A DNA stretch of 64,000 bases, from positions 4,066,284 to 4,130,283 of the forward strand of contig KL647294.1 in assembly GCA_000727475.1 (NCBI GenBank), read 5' to 3'. Source of the DNA: Sarcocystis neurona (lineage: Eukaryota > Apicomplexa > Conoidasida > Eucoccidiorida > Sarcocystidae). Under the pieces are notes generated by a model. The model had not been told where the DNA came from, ran no database searches, and was given only the letters and a program-made list of their open reading frames with translations. The number at the start of each line of letters is the position of its first letter. Position 1 is the first letter of the stretch. Both the position numbers and the translations under genes were made by a program. Positions 36,501-47,800 of this stretch are shown piece after piece.

Positions 36501-36834
36501 TTTGTAATTTGCGTAAGTGTACAACTGCCTCTTGTATGTGCGCATCCCTCAGTACGTGGTTGTACATACGCATTTAATCGGCAGTTGTATATGGAGATTT
36601 ATTTCTGTGGACGTGTTTATGTATGTAACGTGTAACTGTGTCAGGATGGCTACGTGTAGGGAGACATACCCGCGTGTGCTTCAATTGCTGCAGGTTTCCG
36701 TTGGGTATATTGGCGAACTGACCCGACGGAAGCTTGCAGAAGCGTCAGAGTTAGCCGCGCGGCGGCGGCTGCAGCAGCAGACGCTATTGTCTGAGGCGGA
36801 AGAAGGAGAGGTTGTTACTTCTCAAACAACGTAG
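24179..36834 (+). CDS. TVP38/TMEM64-like VTT-domain membrane protein (8 exons)
   Basis: Polytopic VTT/DedA-superfamily protein, Golgi or endomembrane in yeast Tvp38; relatives TMEM41B and VMP1 are lipid scramblases. Exons, chained by phase: 24179-25654, 26931-27017, 28232-28277, 31148-31432, 33959-34018, 35646-35707, 36294-about 36320 (end uncertain), 36694-36834; about 727 aa. Seen: a roughly 450-residue Ala/Ser/Pro-rich N-terminus, then a membrane segment ([19 protein letters not shown]); LSPLAFFAAYTLLVMFFVPA; AAGFIFVGLYG; GLLAASAACVTLSRHVF; the signature RLSPVLPF with LFGLTPLT (R near residue 598); VFFFNCMGAALKDVDD; a last membrane segment LLGLFGVIMALVTLGTL and a charged tail VGYIGELTRRKLAEA. 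The usual Asn-Tyr before GLT is Cys-Tyr here. Introns of 0.4-2.9 kb hold CTG tracts and TA microsatellites. Scramblase activity is not shown by the sequence. Confidence 0.85.
25655..26930 (+). other. intron 1 of the VTT-domain gene with 3' CTG tract
   Basis: A 1.28 kb intron, GTGCGC...CTGCAG. The 5' half has TATG microsatellites (25810-26040); 26226-26930 is CTG-rich on the sense strand right up to the acceptor CCTGCTGCAG. Confidence 0.8.
27018..28231 (+). other. intron 2 of the VTT-domain gene with 3' CTG tract
   Basis: A 1.2 kb intron, GTAAAT...TTGCAG, with (TA)n stretches at 27115-27560 and a CTG-rich segment from about 27965 to the acceptor at 28229-28231. Confidence 0.75.
28278..31147 (+). 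other. intron 3 of the VTT-domain gene
   Basis: A 2.9 kb intron with a weak donor (GTTCGG) and acceptor TTTTTTTCTTCAG. It contains TA microsatellites throughout, a 14-bp TATG minisatellite (29338-29500), a TTCTC/TCTTT pyrimidine block (29930-30380) and TATACTCCTTCTC-type repeats (30480-30930). Confidence 0.7.
29338..29500. repeat. 14-bp TATGTATGTATATG minisatellite
   Basis: Perfect to near-perfect tandem units of 14 bp over about 160 bp, inside intron 3 of the VTT-domain gene. It is open in several frames as Met/Tyr/Val/Cys repeats with no coding meaning. Confidence 0.9.
31433..33958 (+). other. intron 4 of the VTT-domain gene with several CTG tracts
   Basis: A 2.5 kb intron, GTAAGT...CTGCAG. 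CTG-rich blocks lie at 31530-32180, 33490-33570 and 33840-33958, the last ending in the acceptor. A non-repetitive island at 33086-33350 is open in two frames (one reads LSVEDPTTRYCVLPAFLADFE) after an acceptor-like CTAACTGCAG. It fits neither the VTT fold nor the phase of the neighbouring exons, so it is not annotated as coding. Confidence 0.7.
34019..36293 (+). other. introns 5 and 6 of the VTT-domain gene
   Basis: Intron 5 (34019-35645) has a GTAAGT donor and TTGCAG acceptor; intron 6 (35708-36293) has a GTAAGG donor and ATCAAG acceptor. Both are filled with TA/TATG microsatellites (34205-34320, 34690-34830, 34990-35230, 35420-35560, 35750-35930). Exon 6 lies between them at 35646-35707. 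No other coding signal was recognised. Confidence 0.7.
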
Positions 36835-39800
36835 GAATATCGTGTTCGTCGTTGCGCCACCTTATTGAGCCCTTACGGATGCACAGGTCAAACGCACCGT
36901 CAAGAAGAATCAAGAGAAAACGCTTTAGTATGGATCAGTGTGCCAGTGTACACGTACGTGTACACATATTCATTATGCTCACGATCGTGTGTATATGTAT
37001 ATATGTACGTATGTTTGTGGCACACGCTGGGGTACGCGTTTACACTTATTAGTACAATATCAAGCAAATAAGTTGTACACACGTGTATACGTGTGTTTAT
37101 ACAGGAAATTGCAGCGCTTGTATTGACGGCATCCACGTGCAGGTGTGTGTGTGTGTGTGTGTATGTGTGTCTGTGTATGTGTGTCTGTGTCTGTGTGTCT
37201 GTGTCTGTGTGTGTTTGTGTGTGTCTGTGTGTGCGTCTGTGTATGTATGTGTGTGCACGTGTGCGTGTCTTGGTGTATCCCTGAAAGCGCATTGGTTGAC
37301 TTACACCTCCAAGCCACTGGTGCTCTTACTGAAAGAGTTGTTACCGATGCTTGGTCTGGCGTGGGTTGTCGTTACCTGTGTGTCCAAATTCAGTGTATCT
37401 TCACTATTACGGAGCGTGTATGTTTCTTATATCCGTAGGTTTACACGCGGCAGATGCGAACCGGGAAGAGGGTCTGCTCTAGTATGTTCGTCAATGCGAC
37501 GTGCATATTTGTGTATCGGTACGTGTGGGCACCGCTGCATGTCTACTGAAACGTGCAGCTTGTAACAAGTAAAGGTTGCACAAGACTGCGAGTACAGCAC
37601 TTGTGAAAAATTTCATTCCGTTCACTCCAGGCGTTGGGCCAGTGTACGTACAACGAATCACACGGTGTACGCGGCTGGCGACGAAGAATCTTCTAGAAAA
37701 GTTCGACATTTCAGGTGAAATGAAATGTTCAGACGCCCAAGGATTCCGCAGTCGTGTTTTTGATTGGGGAGCTGTTGTGCGTACTGGTACTCGCCCAAAA
37801 AGCAGAGAAGAACATACAGCTCGCAGCAATTAATGTCGTGTGAGCTCTTCACTTGGCGTCGTCACGAGTGCTTCCAGCATTCACGAGCGAACAAGTAAAA
37901 TTGACCAGCGACAAATTTGCTCTTTGTTTGCGACTGCCGCTAGAGTGGGTGTAAATAGACAGGACAAATAGAAGTCGGGGTGGGATTCATGCTTGTAGAG
38001 ATATGAGTCGCTCACAGCGATGTATACACTGTTGTACGATGGTACCACTGTGTACATAGCATGGTAAGCAAGAAAGGTTTTCCTAATGTACCGCGTCGTG
38101 ATTCTGCAGCATTTTTTTCGGTCACATCTGAACAATGCTTCTCTGGGGGGAGTCCAGCCGAGATTTCACCCGCAGGGGTTTGCCACACACATCCTCATAC
38201 GAAGTTGTATGCTTGTGGACAGAAGTGTGTGGTATGTCTTTGATACACGCGTGTGTTTGCCTGTTTGTTCGTTAGCTTCTTGTTCAAAAAATGTCTTTTC
38301 TCATTAACGTTGTCCTCGCAAGGTAGTTTAGCATGTTGTTCTTTTCGTTGTCGTTGTCTTCATGCGGAAGTTTACCAGAGGTGCTGGAATTTCGTGGATT
38401 TGTTCCACCTTCTTTGTAAACTGCAGTGCGTTGTCGGCGTTATTTTGCGCTCAACAGCAATTTCTACACTGCCTCTTATGTGTATCCGTTGTTGGATGGC
38501 GTTGTACGTGCATCTGCGTACCCCCGAAATATACCCGGTGTCGAAGTGTTTTGTGCTGGGATATTTTGTGGGGGAACATGGGAAAGCCGCTAGGTGCCTG
38601 AGGATTTTCCTCAAGCTAGCAACCGACGTCCGACAATGAGGACTTCGTCGATCACAGAAAAAGTGCTGTTGGGCCTCAGTTACGCCTCACGGCAACGTAC
38701 CGACACGCAAGTACGCATGTGTATCACAGATACGCGCGTGTTCAAAATCATTTTCAGACATATCGAGAGCCAGAAGACGACTTCACCCACGGCTCCCGCA
38801 GCACGAATTTGTTAGTAGGAAACTTTTTCAGTGGTCAGTTTGAATAGTGTCGCATCGACGAAGTTCTCGTGTCAAATGCTTGCTGGATAGCGCAAGGTCA
38901 CTCCAGGAACAGCAAGCAAACAAACTCCTGTCGTCAACTCAAAATCCAACTGAGCTTCATGAAGTGCCTCGCACGTACCTACCTCCTCGAGTAGATACCT
39001 TTTGTCGGCTTGTTCTGAGATAAACTAGTGAGACGCGAGCTACAAATTTTGGTCTTTGATAATGACAGCGTATGCATGATGAACCGGCGGCCGACTTGAG
39101 AATTAAGAGAGAAGAGGAAGGATTAGAGTTTTTGTATGGTTATGTCCTGAAGAGATATTATTTCTCAGTAGACGTAACTAGAACGTCAGTGTCCATTTTT
39201 GCGAGTCTACAACAAGTGAAGTCCTAACAAAACCGCCGTACAAGGGAACACAGAATTGCATGGAGGAAGGACGGAGAGGTATGATTTGTCCGTCTCGCAG
39301 TTGGACAGGCACAAGCGATCGAACTGTAGGCTTATAGGAGAAAAAACCAGCCTTCCACCGCGTTACCAGAAATTGTTGATCCCTCTATGCGGATTTGACT
39401 GAGGCTCTTTTTCGAGTACTCTGTTAACTCAGTAGAGGTAAACGCTGTACTGTTGGAGGAGGAGGTTGCTGCGAAGTAGGCGGCCTCGGCCCGTCCTATT
39501 GTGTGAATACCTGACGTAGGTCCTGTCTTCTATCGAGAGAACCGACACCGGTTCAACTCGGCGTGCGCTTTCGAGCAGTACACGCGCGGCACGGCGTACA
39601 CTTCGATAAATCTATTTCAACAGAGGGATATATAGCGTCTCTTTTGATTTTACTGCTCATTTGTTGCCGAAGCGGATGGAGAATGACAGCGGTCTACTTT
39701 TTCTTACTGCACAGTTACGCGCTGGTGTATGTACAGGTGAAGCATTCTTTCTGTTGTTTGGTTCCACCACCAGCCTCATCAGACTCAAATGCGCACTCAG

Positions 39801-40193
39801 TGATGCTTTGCAGATAGCAAGCACTTTCCAGCAACTCATCCTCAAATTTATTGACATCATGTTGTACGCCGCACATTCCTGCCAACTTACACTTGGGCAT
39901 TCATGCGTGGTAGTTCCGATTTTTTGACAGACACTTTAACGTGCCATCCTAGGATAGTAGTCAAATCCTCGACCACTTCGCAAACTTGTGGTGAATACGG
40001 GAATGATGTTTTAACGGGTAACATTATTGTGTGTAGTGGGTTGCGCTGTCCAGAAAGAGCGGTGATTTGTGCTTCTGTCTGATGCATGCTGACGTCACAA
40101 TTGCGTTAGACCCGCGGTTCTAACTGACAAGCATATTGTTGCTCAAGAGCCAGAGTTCCTATCTAAGGCTCGACGAATTCTTTCTTCTAAGCA
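36835..40193. other. unresolved, probably genic region between two confident genes
   Basis: Repeat-poor except for a GT/GTCT tract (37141-37270). Candidate + strand exon pieces include 37105-37139 ([11 protein letters not shown], between ATACAG and CAGGTGTGT), 37286-37422 ([20 protein letters not shown]..., before GTATGT), 37724-37833 (TPKDSAVVFLIGELLCVLVL..., stop) and 38424-38636 (a hydrophobic frame ending in a stop). A minus-strand piece at about 39990-39893 (CEVVEDLTTILGWHVKV..., before a consensus GTAAGT) is also coding-like. I could not chain these into one model or identify a family, and both strands remain possible. Confidence 0.35.
37141..37270 (+). repeat. GT/GTCTGT microsatellite
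   Basis: About 130 bp of (TGTGTC)/(TG)n on the + strand, the main simple repeat in the otherwise repeat-poor 36.9-46 kb block. Confidence 0.9.
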
Positions 40194-41671
40194 ATGCAAA
40201 AATCTGAAAATCCTGGACGGCGCCTCGCGCGGTTCCTTCCCGTGCTGGTAAGAGCTGCCGGAAGAATGGGAAATACAGGGCCGTTTAGTGACACCTCAGG
40301 AAAACATGGGCTCCACTACAGACACAATAATAGTCTATTTTTTCGTGGTGTTTCCATAGGTTATTGTGACAATCGCGGTCATTCTCTATGGCGTCTACGT
40401 CGTGGTAAGGCTCTAAGAAAAAGGGCCGCGCAAAAATTGTTGCAGCAGGGACAAACCACTGCTGCTTCTAGTTCCATTGTCTTCCTATGCTACAAGTCGA
40501 CATACCCGCGGAATTTCGAGACGACTGGGCGAGAAATCAAGGCATCATTCGTTTAGTCGTTAGTAAGGCGAATTCAGAACTCGTTCTCTTGGACCTACAC
40601 GTAGGCGCGTGGTGCAACACGGTCACCCTTTGTCGTTGAAGGCCACTTGGTTTCTGCAATGCTCTTCTGGTCGTTCTACCAAACGTATGCTACAAACCCA
40701 GGAGAGGTCCCCGGTATATTCTTTCGAATCAAAATAGTGAACTATATGCAGTGTGCGTAAGATGATCCTTCCTCAGCAACAGAAGAATGGAAGTCGCGCC
40801 CGAACCGAGATAAAATCCGCGAGAGGAAACGAGACGGTATATTTCACTCAAAATCATCACAAACCAGCACCTCCACGCGTGCACGCGTACTTGTTCCTTC
40901 AGGCAGCCTACGCTACTGCAATAAATGCACTCACTACAAACCGGATCGCAGTCACCACAGCAGCAACACAGGGCGCTGTATTTTGAAAATGGATCATTAT
41001 TGCCCCTGGGTAGAAGGCCTGCTTTTCTCTTTGTGCATTGAATAGGACTGGAAACACAATTTCTATATTCAGGTAGCGAATGACGTGGGACATTTCAACT
41101 ACAAATTCTTCTATCTCACACTCCTCTACGGCACGGTTGACCTCGTGTTCATCGCGGCGACAATAGTGCCCACTGGTATCCATCTTCATTAATGTTCGTG
41201 TCTTTTCGCGACTTGCACTCCGACCCTTCTTTACAGTCAACGTGGCGATTTCAGATCCAAACATTCCTTTCGAGCAGGTTTACTTCATTTTCTTGGGCGC
41301 AGCGTTAAGTATTTTTGTCCTAGCGTAGGGCTTTGCAAATTCTTTACTGATATTGTTCGGGGTAGCAAATACATATGGTTTTTGTTTTACAAGGATTGTC
41401 GGCCCATTTTGGGTCTTCCACAGCTGGCTGATTACGAGGAACGCAACAACAATTGAATACTGCGAGAAGCGCCGGGGCGGGGTGCAGTACGATTACAACT
41501 TGGGCCTAGCACGCAATCTAACTATGATTTTGGTAAGGTCATTTTACCACCAGGTTTCGAACGCTACCCAGTCTTTTTAGTATGTTTTTGCAGGGCGAAA
41601 ACGTTGCAATGTGGTTGTTACCTGTGGGAGGTCCGCAGGGGAACGGCTTGACATTTCAACATAACTTATGA
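40194..41671 (+). CDS. DHHC-family (DHYC) protein S-acyltransferase, 9 exons
   Basis: Membrane enzyme family that transfers palmitate from acyl-CoA to protein cysteines. Exons: 40194-40247, 40360-40404, 40605-40713, 40783-40836, 40903-41009, 41073-41175, 41237-41324, 41394-41532, 41594-41671; all phases agree and give 258 aa. Features in order: TM1 (VLVIVTIAVILYGVYVV), TM2 (LVSAMLFWSFYQ) and the DPG-type motif TNPGEVP, cysteine-rich domain residues 93-129, TM3 (YLTLLYGTVDLVFIAATIV), TM4 ending FWVFHSWLI, TTxE motif at 205-208 (NATTIE), PaCCT-like GENVAMWLLP and stop. The active-site motif is D118-H119-Y120-C121. C93, C96, H106 and C113 are kept, but S107, T110, Y120 and D127 replace the second zinc site. 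Most introns are 61-69 bp. The exon 4 acceptor could be 40776 instead of 40782; the ATG fits the N-terminal TM. Confidence 0.9.
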
Positions 41672-41834
41672 TCTCCGAACACGCGGTCACTCCACAAGGC
41701 GTACTTCTCCACATGTATGATTAAGCATTAACGTGACACGCATGCAACTGCTCTGTCCACTTTGTAGCAGTTGTATGCTAAAAACTTACTCTTCGTTAAA
41801 CTCAACGCGAATACAAGGCGCCTACGATATAGCG

Positions 41835-44800
41835 ATGGAGGTAGACCCACTTCTACTTCCTAGTTCGGTGAGTCTTCATATGCCGACACACTCACTCCAA
41901 GCTCTGCAGACTCCTCCTCAGGAATCTCCACTCGCACGCCCGAGAAGGCCGCGTCTGAAAATGTTGTCCAGTGCGTTTGCGCAGCGAGCTTTTCCACATG
42001 CAAGCACGGAGGGGCCTGAACGCTACATCTCCACTGTGACTTTTACACATGCAGCCATCATCGAAAGGGCAACTGAGGAACTACTGGAGGAGGTGGTCGT
42101 GTATGTGTGGAACAGTGGGATATTTCACGAGTGAAAACGCACTTACATCTCTGAGCACAGAATAATTCCTCATAAGTGCATACGCGAGTATACAGACACA
42201 CGTATTTACGCATGCACATACGTAAAATCTGCGATCGCGGATCATACTGCTATACGTAGCATGTTGTACCCGTGACTCGCTTCAATCGACAAACTGTAAA
42301 TTCTGAACTTCTCTGCGCTGGAAACAACTCTGACTACGTACCCTTTAATTGTCTGCGAGTATCAATCCTGCTCTGATTCTCAAACGCATCGTTTCTTCGG
42401 ACATGTGAGCCAGAGGAGAATCTTCCGAGAGGATAAGGCGTCGCTCGAGAGAAGGCGTCGCCTGAGAGAAGGCTCGGAATTCAATAGTGTTGAAACCTCA
42501 GATGAGCCTCATGAGTGCAGTGCTGTATCGGTTTTATCTTTGCAATGTTACTGGTGGCTCTTTACGCCCGACGCGCCCGCAGTCTTAATTTCACCGTATC
42601 GCTGTATTGGTACATTCTTGCAAAAACACCTTTGTTCCACTGAACGACTGCATCAACAGAATCAGACCATCTAGTGTATAACATAAAATGAAAACTACTA
42701 CTTCCAGCTTCATCCAAAGAGCTGCGCTTCTCTTCGGGGCTGTAAGGAGACTAACGGCGTCAAGTGGAGAAAAACAGAATTAAGGTCAATGTCTGCAAAG
42801 ATCAGACGGACTATTTCTGCTCCGCGATGAACGCGAATGAACACAGCAGTTGCGTGCTAAAAAAACAGGGGAAGGTTGACGTCAACGAAGCGAAAGAGCA
42901 CGGAAAGTACAGCAGAGTAAGGAAAATTGACAAGCAATTAATTATCGAGCTAAAAGAGTCAGAGGATGTTAGTCGACTTTTCACCAGGACCGGCTATCCA
43001 AAATGCGACGTCTACAGCCTCGCTTGCAAACCAAGGGAACTTGGAGACTTGGGATGCGGTACGTGCTTTTTACTTATGCCGGTTCGACAACAGAATCGAG
43101 GTGCACGAAGGTGGACGTATGCACGTGTACATCTACAGACCTGCTGGATTTTTGCAGATGACACGAACTCACATCGAGTGAACGTCCACCTGCGCGGATC
43201 AACCGTTGACATACAGATAAATGGCAGCACATCAAACAGAGTTGAAGCTGAGGTCAGACAGCTACAACTGTGCAGCTTCGCAACAGTACCATCACATCCG
43301 TGCCCTCTCGGCAAATTCTTATGACTGTACCCTTACACATCCTTCAGTGCGCGTATACGTATGCCCTCTTGTATGAATTTGGTACTATGGATTTATGCAA
43401 TTATGTATCCTCCGTGTAACGGTTTAGCCTGTTGTGTTGCATATGCACAAGCAAAGGCGAATGAAGCTGAAGAGATCAGCCGATTTACGTGGTGAAGGCT
43501 TTAGACATTCTCACTTTCCTTCGCTGGTGGCTTGGTGCTCCTTCAGGTTTCCCACTTTTGTTCGATTTTATCAAGTTTTTGGTAGTCCTCTCTGCGGCGC
43601 ACTCCATCATTCTCTTTCCGGTCCTGGCATTCGTCTACAATTACTGGGGACATGAAGAGTCTCCCAGTTGCTCTGCCTTTTCACGAGGTGAGTACACTTG
43701 GAACACACATTACTGCTCCTCAGTAATCTGCAGTCAAGGGAGATGTCTTTGGCCTGCTTACAACACAGTGTAGCAAGAGTAGTAGCCGCTTCAGTGAGAC
43801 AAAAGGTTGAGAACGTATTCCTGTACCCTGCACAGAGAAAGGAAATGTTGTACGTGCCTTGTTGCATAAAATGAAACGTCGCCTATTCTCAGCGGAAACG
43901 AGGAAAGTATCAACGAATGTGGAAGCTGAAAGGTGAAACTCGCGGCAGCAAGCGGCCACAGAGAATTGTCTGTTGTTTCTTTTCAGAAATATCGATATCA
44001 AATAAATTTCGCCTTCTGAACCTGTATGTGTACTCCGTACGAGTGTTTCTTGCTGACTTCATCTTTGACCAGTTTTTCTGCTTAGATGCTTGGGTATGCG
44101 CTGGTATGTCAAGCATTTTTGTGGTGTGTCCCCCTTCTCTTCCGTTTTTCAAAAAGTGTGTATGGCTTCCGTCCCACCTCTTTTCTCTGTGTCGATCCAT
44201 CTATTCCAGTCTCCCTCCGGGTAATCACCACCTGCATTTCGCAAGTGAAGACGTTTGACAAACGCTTTGTTGCTTCCTCACTTTTCAATTCAGTTTCGGT
44301 CTTTTTAAGCTGCTTCTGCGTTGCCGTATCACGAACAGATTCTGCATGTTGCTGTGAAGTCAGTCTTTGCCCTTTCGTGTACAGAGGCATCCTTGTGCTG
44401 CCTTCCCAAATATCTCTCTTGAGCATTTTTGAGGCGTATACTGTTCCCGGTTTTGAACGCGTACTTCCAATTCAGATCACTTCTTCTCCAGTCCCCATTA
44501 AACTTCATTTCTTTTCCTGATTCTATGCGCCGTGACACTCCTTCTTCCATATATTTTTCGTGCGGGTACGGTTGGTCTAGGCGAGAAAATCTACGGCTAA
44601 ATTTCCAACGCTCTCTCACCGGTTTATCTGCAGTGTTCTGACTGGATTTTCCTTCCGTTGTCACCGAGATTGATATGCGGCCACTTGCCACCCGCACGTG
44701 TATCTATGTGTGTTGATGTGAAATGGTGGTTTACTGTACTGCAGTACTTCAACCTTCAGCGTTGTTTGTATTTATTTTTTCCGGCCGCGCATCGTGGGTG

Positions 44801-47800
44801 GGAAGACACATTTGTTCAATCCCTCCTAGTCCCTTGTGGACTGCACTCATGCAGAAGTCTTCCTGTCTCGTCTTCTTTCCTTTGTCTCCACTCTACTAGT
44901 TTGCGCGACAGCGCATCTGAATTTTCTTTAACTTCTGTGTTCCTTCGTTTCTCTTCTGTACTCCTTCCCCTTTTCCGCATCTGAATCAGCTCAGACGCGT
45001 CAATTTCACTTTATCAATCCTTGCAATTCCCCACCATTTCGGCCCATTTCGTTGCTTCCTTCCACTTTTTTCTAGGAGGAGGCAGTTGTGTGCTCCTTGT
45101 CTTGTGTGTCTCTTCAATTTTCAGCTGTCGGCACCGCAGGCTGCCTGAATGCGAAGGGCCGCTCGTCCTTGCTGCCTGCGGCGATGGTTCTTGTCGCTAC
45201 ACTTGTCTCCATCGCTTTGATTCCCAGTTTTAGCAGAAGACAGGTGACTCAACCCATCTAGTCAACTTTGGCTACCCACGCGTACAGAGGCATGTGGCGT
45301 TTGCACATTGCCGTTTTTGGTTCGACCGTCAACGTACGTGTGTTGTAACATGGATTGCACTTGACTACTTGGAGCAGCGGTACATTTTGTTGTCCGTCAC
45401 TGCAAAACTTGTGTGAGTTCCAGTGCTGCCACCAACGTTGGAAACATCAGTTAGGGAAAAAAGGATTTCTTTTAGTGCCTTGGTAGGTTGAGCTGCTGTG
45501 CGATGCAAATTTGAAACTTCATCCCAGAGTAGCTACGTCTGGAGAGGAGGAGAGTGTCACCAAGCTGGTCCTGTTTATTCGCTAGTGGTAGGCAGAACAA
45601 TTTTCATAGCAGCATTTAGACGAACTTCACAAGTTCAGCGCCTTGCACGCGTCCTTGTGGTTCACTTCGAACGTGTTCAGTTTTGTTTAGGAAAATTATA
45701 TCCAGCAGAGTACAAGGTGACACATACGTTGAAATAGATATGACTTGACGTCTGACGTCCATTGGACCTTTACGAGAGATGTTTCTTTGGTGGTGCCTCT
45801 TGTGTACTCAAAAAAATCTATGGCATACGGGTGTGCATTTATATTATTATATATACATATATATCTATTCGACAACGTTTACACGTGTTAACATTTCTCC
45901 ATTACTGATGTACACATGACGCCCATTGTACGACGTGATCCGCACAAATACAGCGCTACTGAGCACCTGCAGTACACGTACAATATGCGTATATATACAT
46001 ATATATGTGTATATATATCCACATGGATATGTATACGCACACACAAGCATGTGATGAAGCCAAAATGCCCTGACTTACATCCACTTCATTCGAGAGATAA
46101 GCCGGAGTCTGTTCGCTTACTTTGCTCGTAGTGCACGTATCAATTCCAACGTAATACACATATGTCTTAGACTAGCGGCCAGCGTATCCGTACACGTATG
46201 GCACATACATACACATATGTAGATGCGAATGTGCATGTCTCTGTGTGTACCCCTCCCTCCATACATACCCTGTATAAATGCTTACACACGTTTGTGTATA
46301 ATTAATCCTCAATATATGCCTCCACGTGTCTCTGTTTGACTGTCCATCTACAATGCGTCGCCTTTTATACTCCTTCTTTTTTTTGCTTACTTCAGCAACT
46401 GGTAGAGAAAAGCTCTGAGTCGGACGTGCTCCGCCCGAACAGCTTCGCAGTTCTTGTGCGAGGGCTCCCTGCAGATGCAACTGACGATGAAGTTTCTTCT
46501 TTCTTTCATCAGAATGCACTCTTGGATGGCAAAACTGCATCAATTGTAAAAGTGGTGATTGGATTTGATGTGCGTCAATACTACGAGCACGTCAAGAAGC
46601 AGGCTGTTTTACGGAAAAGATTAAGAGAAACAGGTCCTGGAAGTGAATCTGTAAGCAGAAGAAGGCTGTTTAGCTGCGCTGGCATATATGCGTCCCTCTT
46701 CCCTCGTTCTCCCATATAAAGAGTATGTGTATATATTTATATATGTATATATGGATATTTATCTATACTTGTATATGTGTGGAGACTATTAGAGAAGAAG
46801 TGTCGTATTTGGCTCTACACAAGTGCCTGAATCCGGATACGTATGCACACACACATGTGCGTGTATGCGCAGGAACGCACGTAGGAGGTATACCATTGCA
46901 CATGTGCGTTTATATGTCCAGACACACGTAGAAATCCACATTCTCGTGAAACGGTAACTCAGCAGAGGAAACCTCAAGCCACAATCTTCTGCGCTGAGGA
47001 CATTTTGCTTCAGGGGGCTTACACCTTCATAGACAGGTAGGCACGTATGCGTACGTATGTTTGCGTATGTATTTCTATCCACGCGGAGGTAGTTACAGCA
47101 GAACACCCGACAGACAGCGAGGTGGCCTTTGCTTCGTCCGTGGCAGGAGACATATTCATGTGTGGAATGCATGGCGCCACTACAACAGGCCAGTACTCAT
47201 TTCAAGCCAGTCGACGCAGTTGGCGCTTTCCACCAAAGCTATCGTAAATACGCTTGCTTCTGTAGAAGTGCTGGAACGCTACAAAGGTACAAACATACAT
47301 ACCTGCACAGACGCGTGCGAATTTACGTACACCACCACACATAGAGACGGATACAATTTTCATGGACGATGCACCGTCACACGAATGTGAACAAGGTGTG
47401 TCTGTATCTCGGCAGAGGAACTATGGCTACGTGCACCTTGGTAATAGCAACAGCACTTTTTTATTTTTTGCATGATCGGTCCAGCTTGTTGTAAACACGA
47501 GCATCCGCCATATGTTTAATCTGCCAGATCTAGTATACCCACGTGTGTGGTAACTGACCAGAGATGTACTCGCGAACTAAGCTGCCAGCGTGATTGCGTG
47601 CATTTTAGACGTTGGTATAAACATGTTTGTACGTGTATGCTTGTAGAGATGTATTCAGCGGCCGTCTTTGCACACGGCTCGTTTGTCTATCTATCTGCAT
47701 CTGTCTCTACAAGCATATACATACATAGATATGTAGGTGCATTCGTAGGTAAGAACACACACTGGTTGGATTTCTGCATACACATCTATATACATATATA

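Noticed and set aside
37423..37443. A 21-nt intron GTATGT...CCGTAG
   Set aside because: Too short for the 61-bp or longer introns seen here, and the gene it would belong to is not established.
38424..38530. Resemblance to an Oxa1/YidC membrane segment
   Set aside because: Only a loose hydrophobic pattern with a PE pair; no neighbouring exon fits the family, and other frames are equally open.
40753..40776. A 24-nt intron between DHHC exons 3 and 4 (GTGCGT...CTCAG)
   Set aside because: A donor at 40714 with an acceptor at 40782 gives a 69-bp intron like its neighbours, keeps phase and yields the expected PGEVPEEW sequence.
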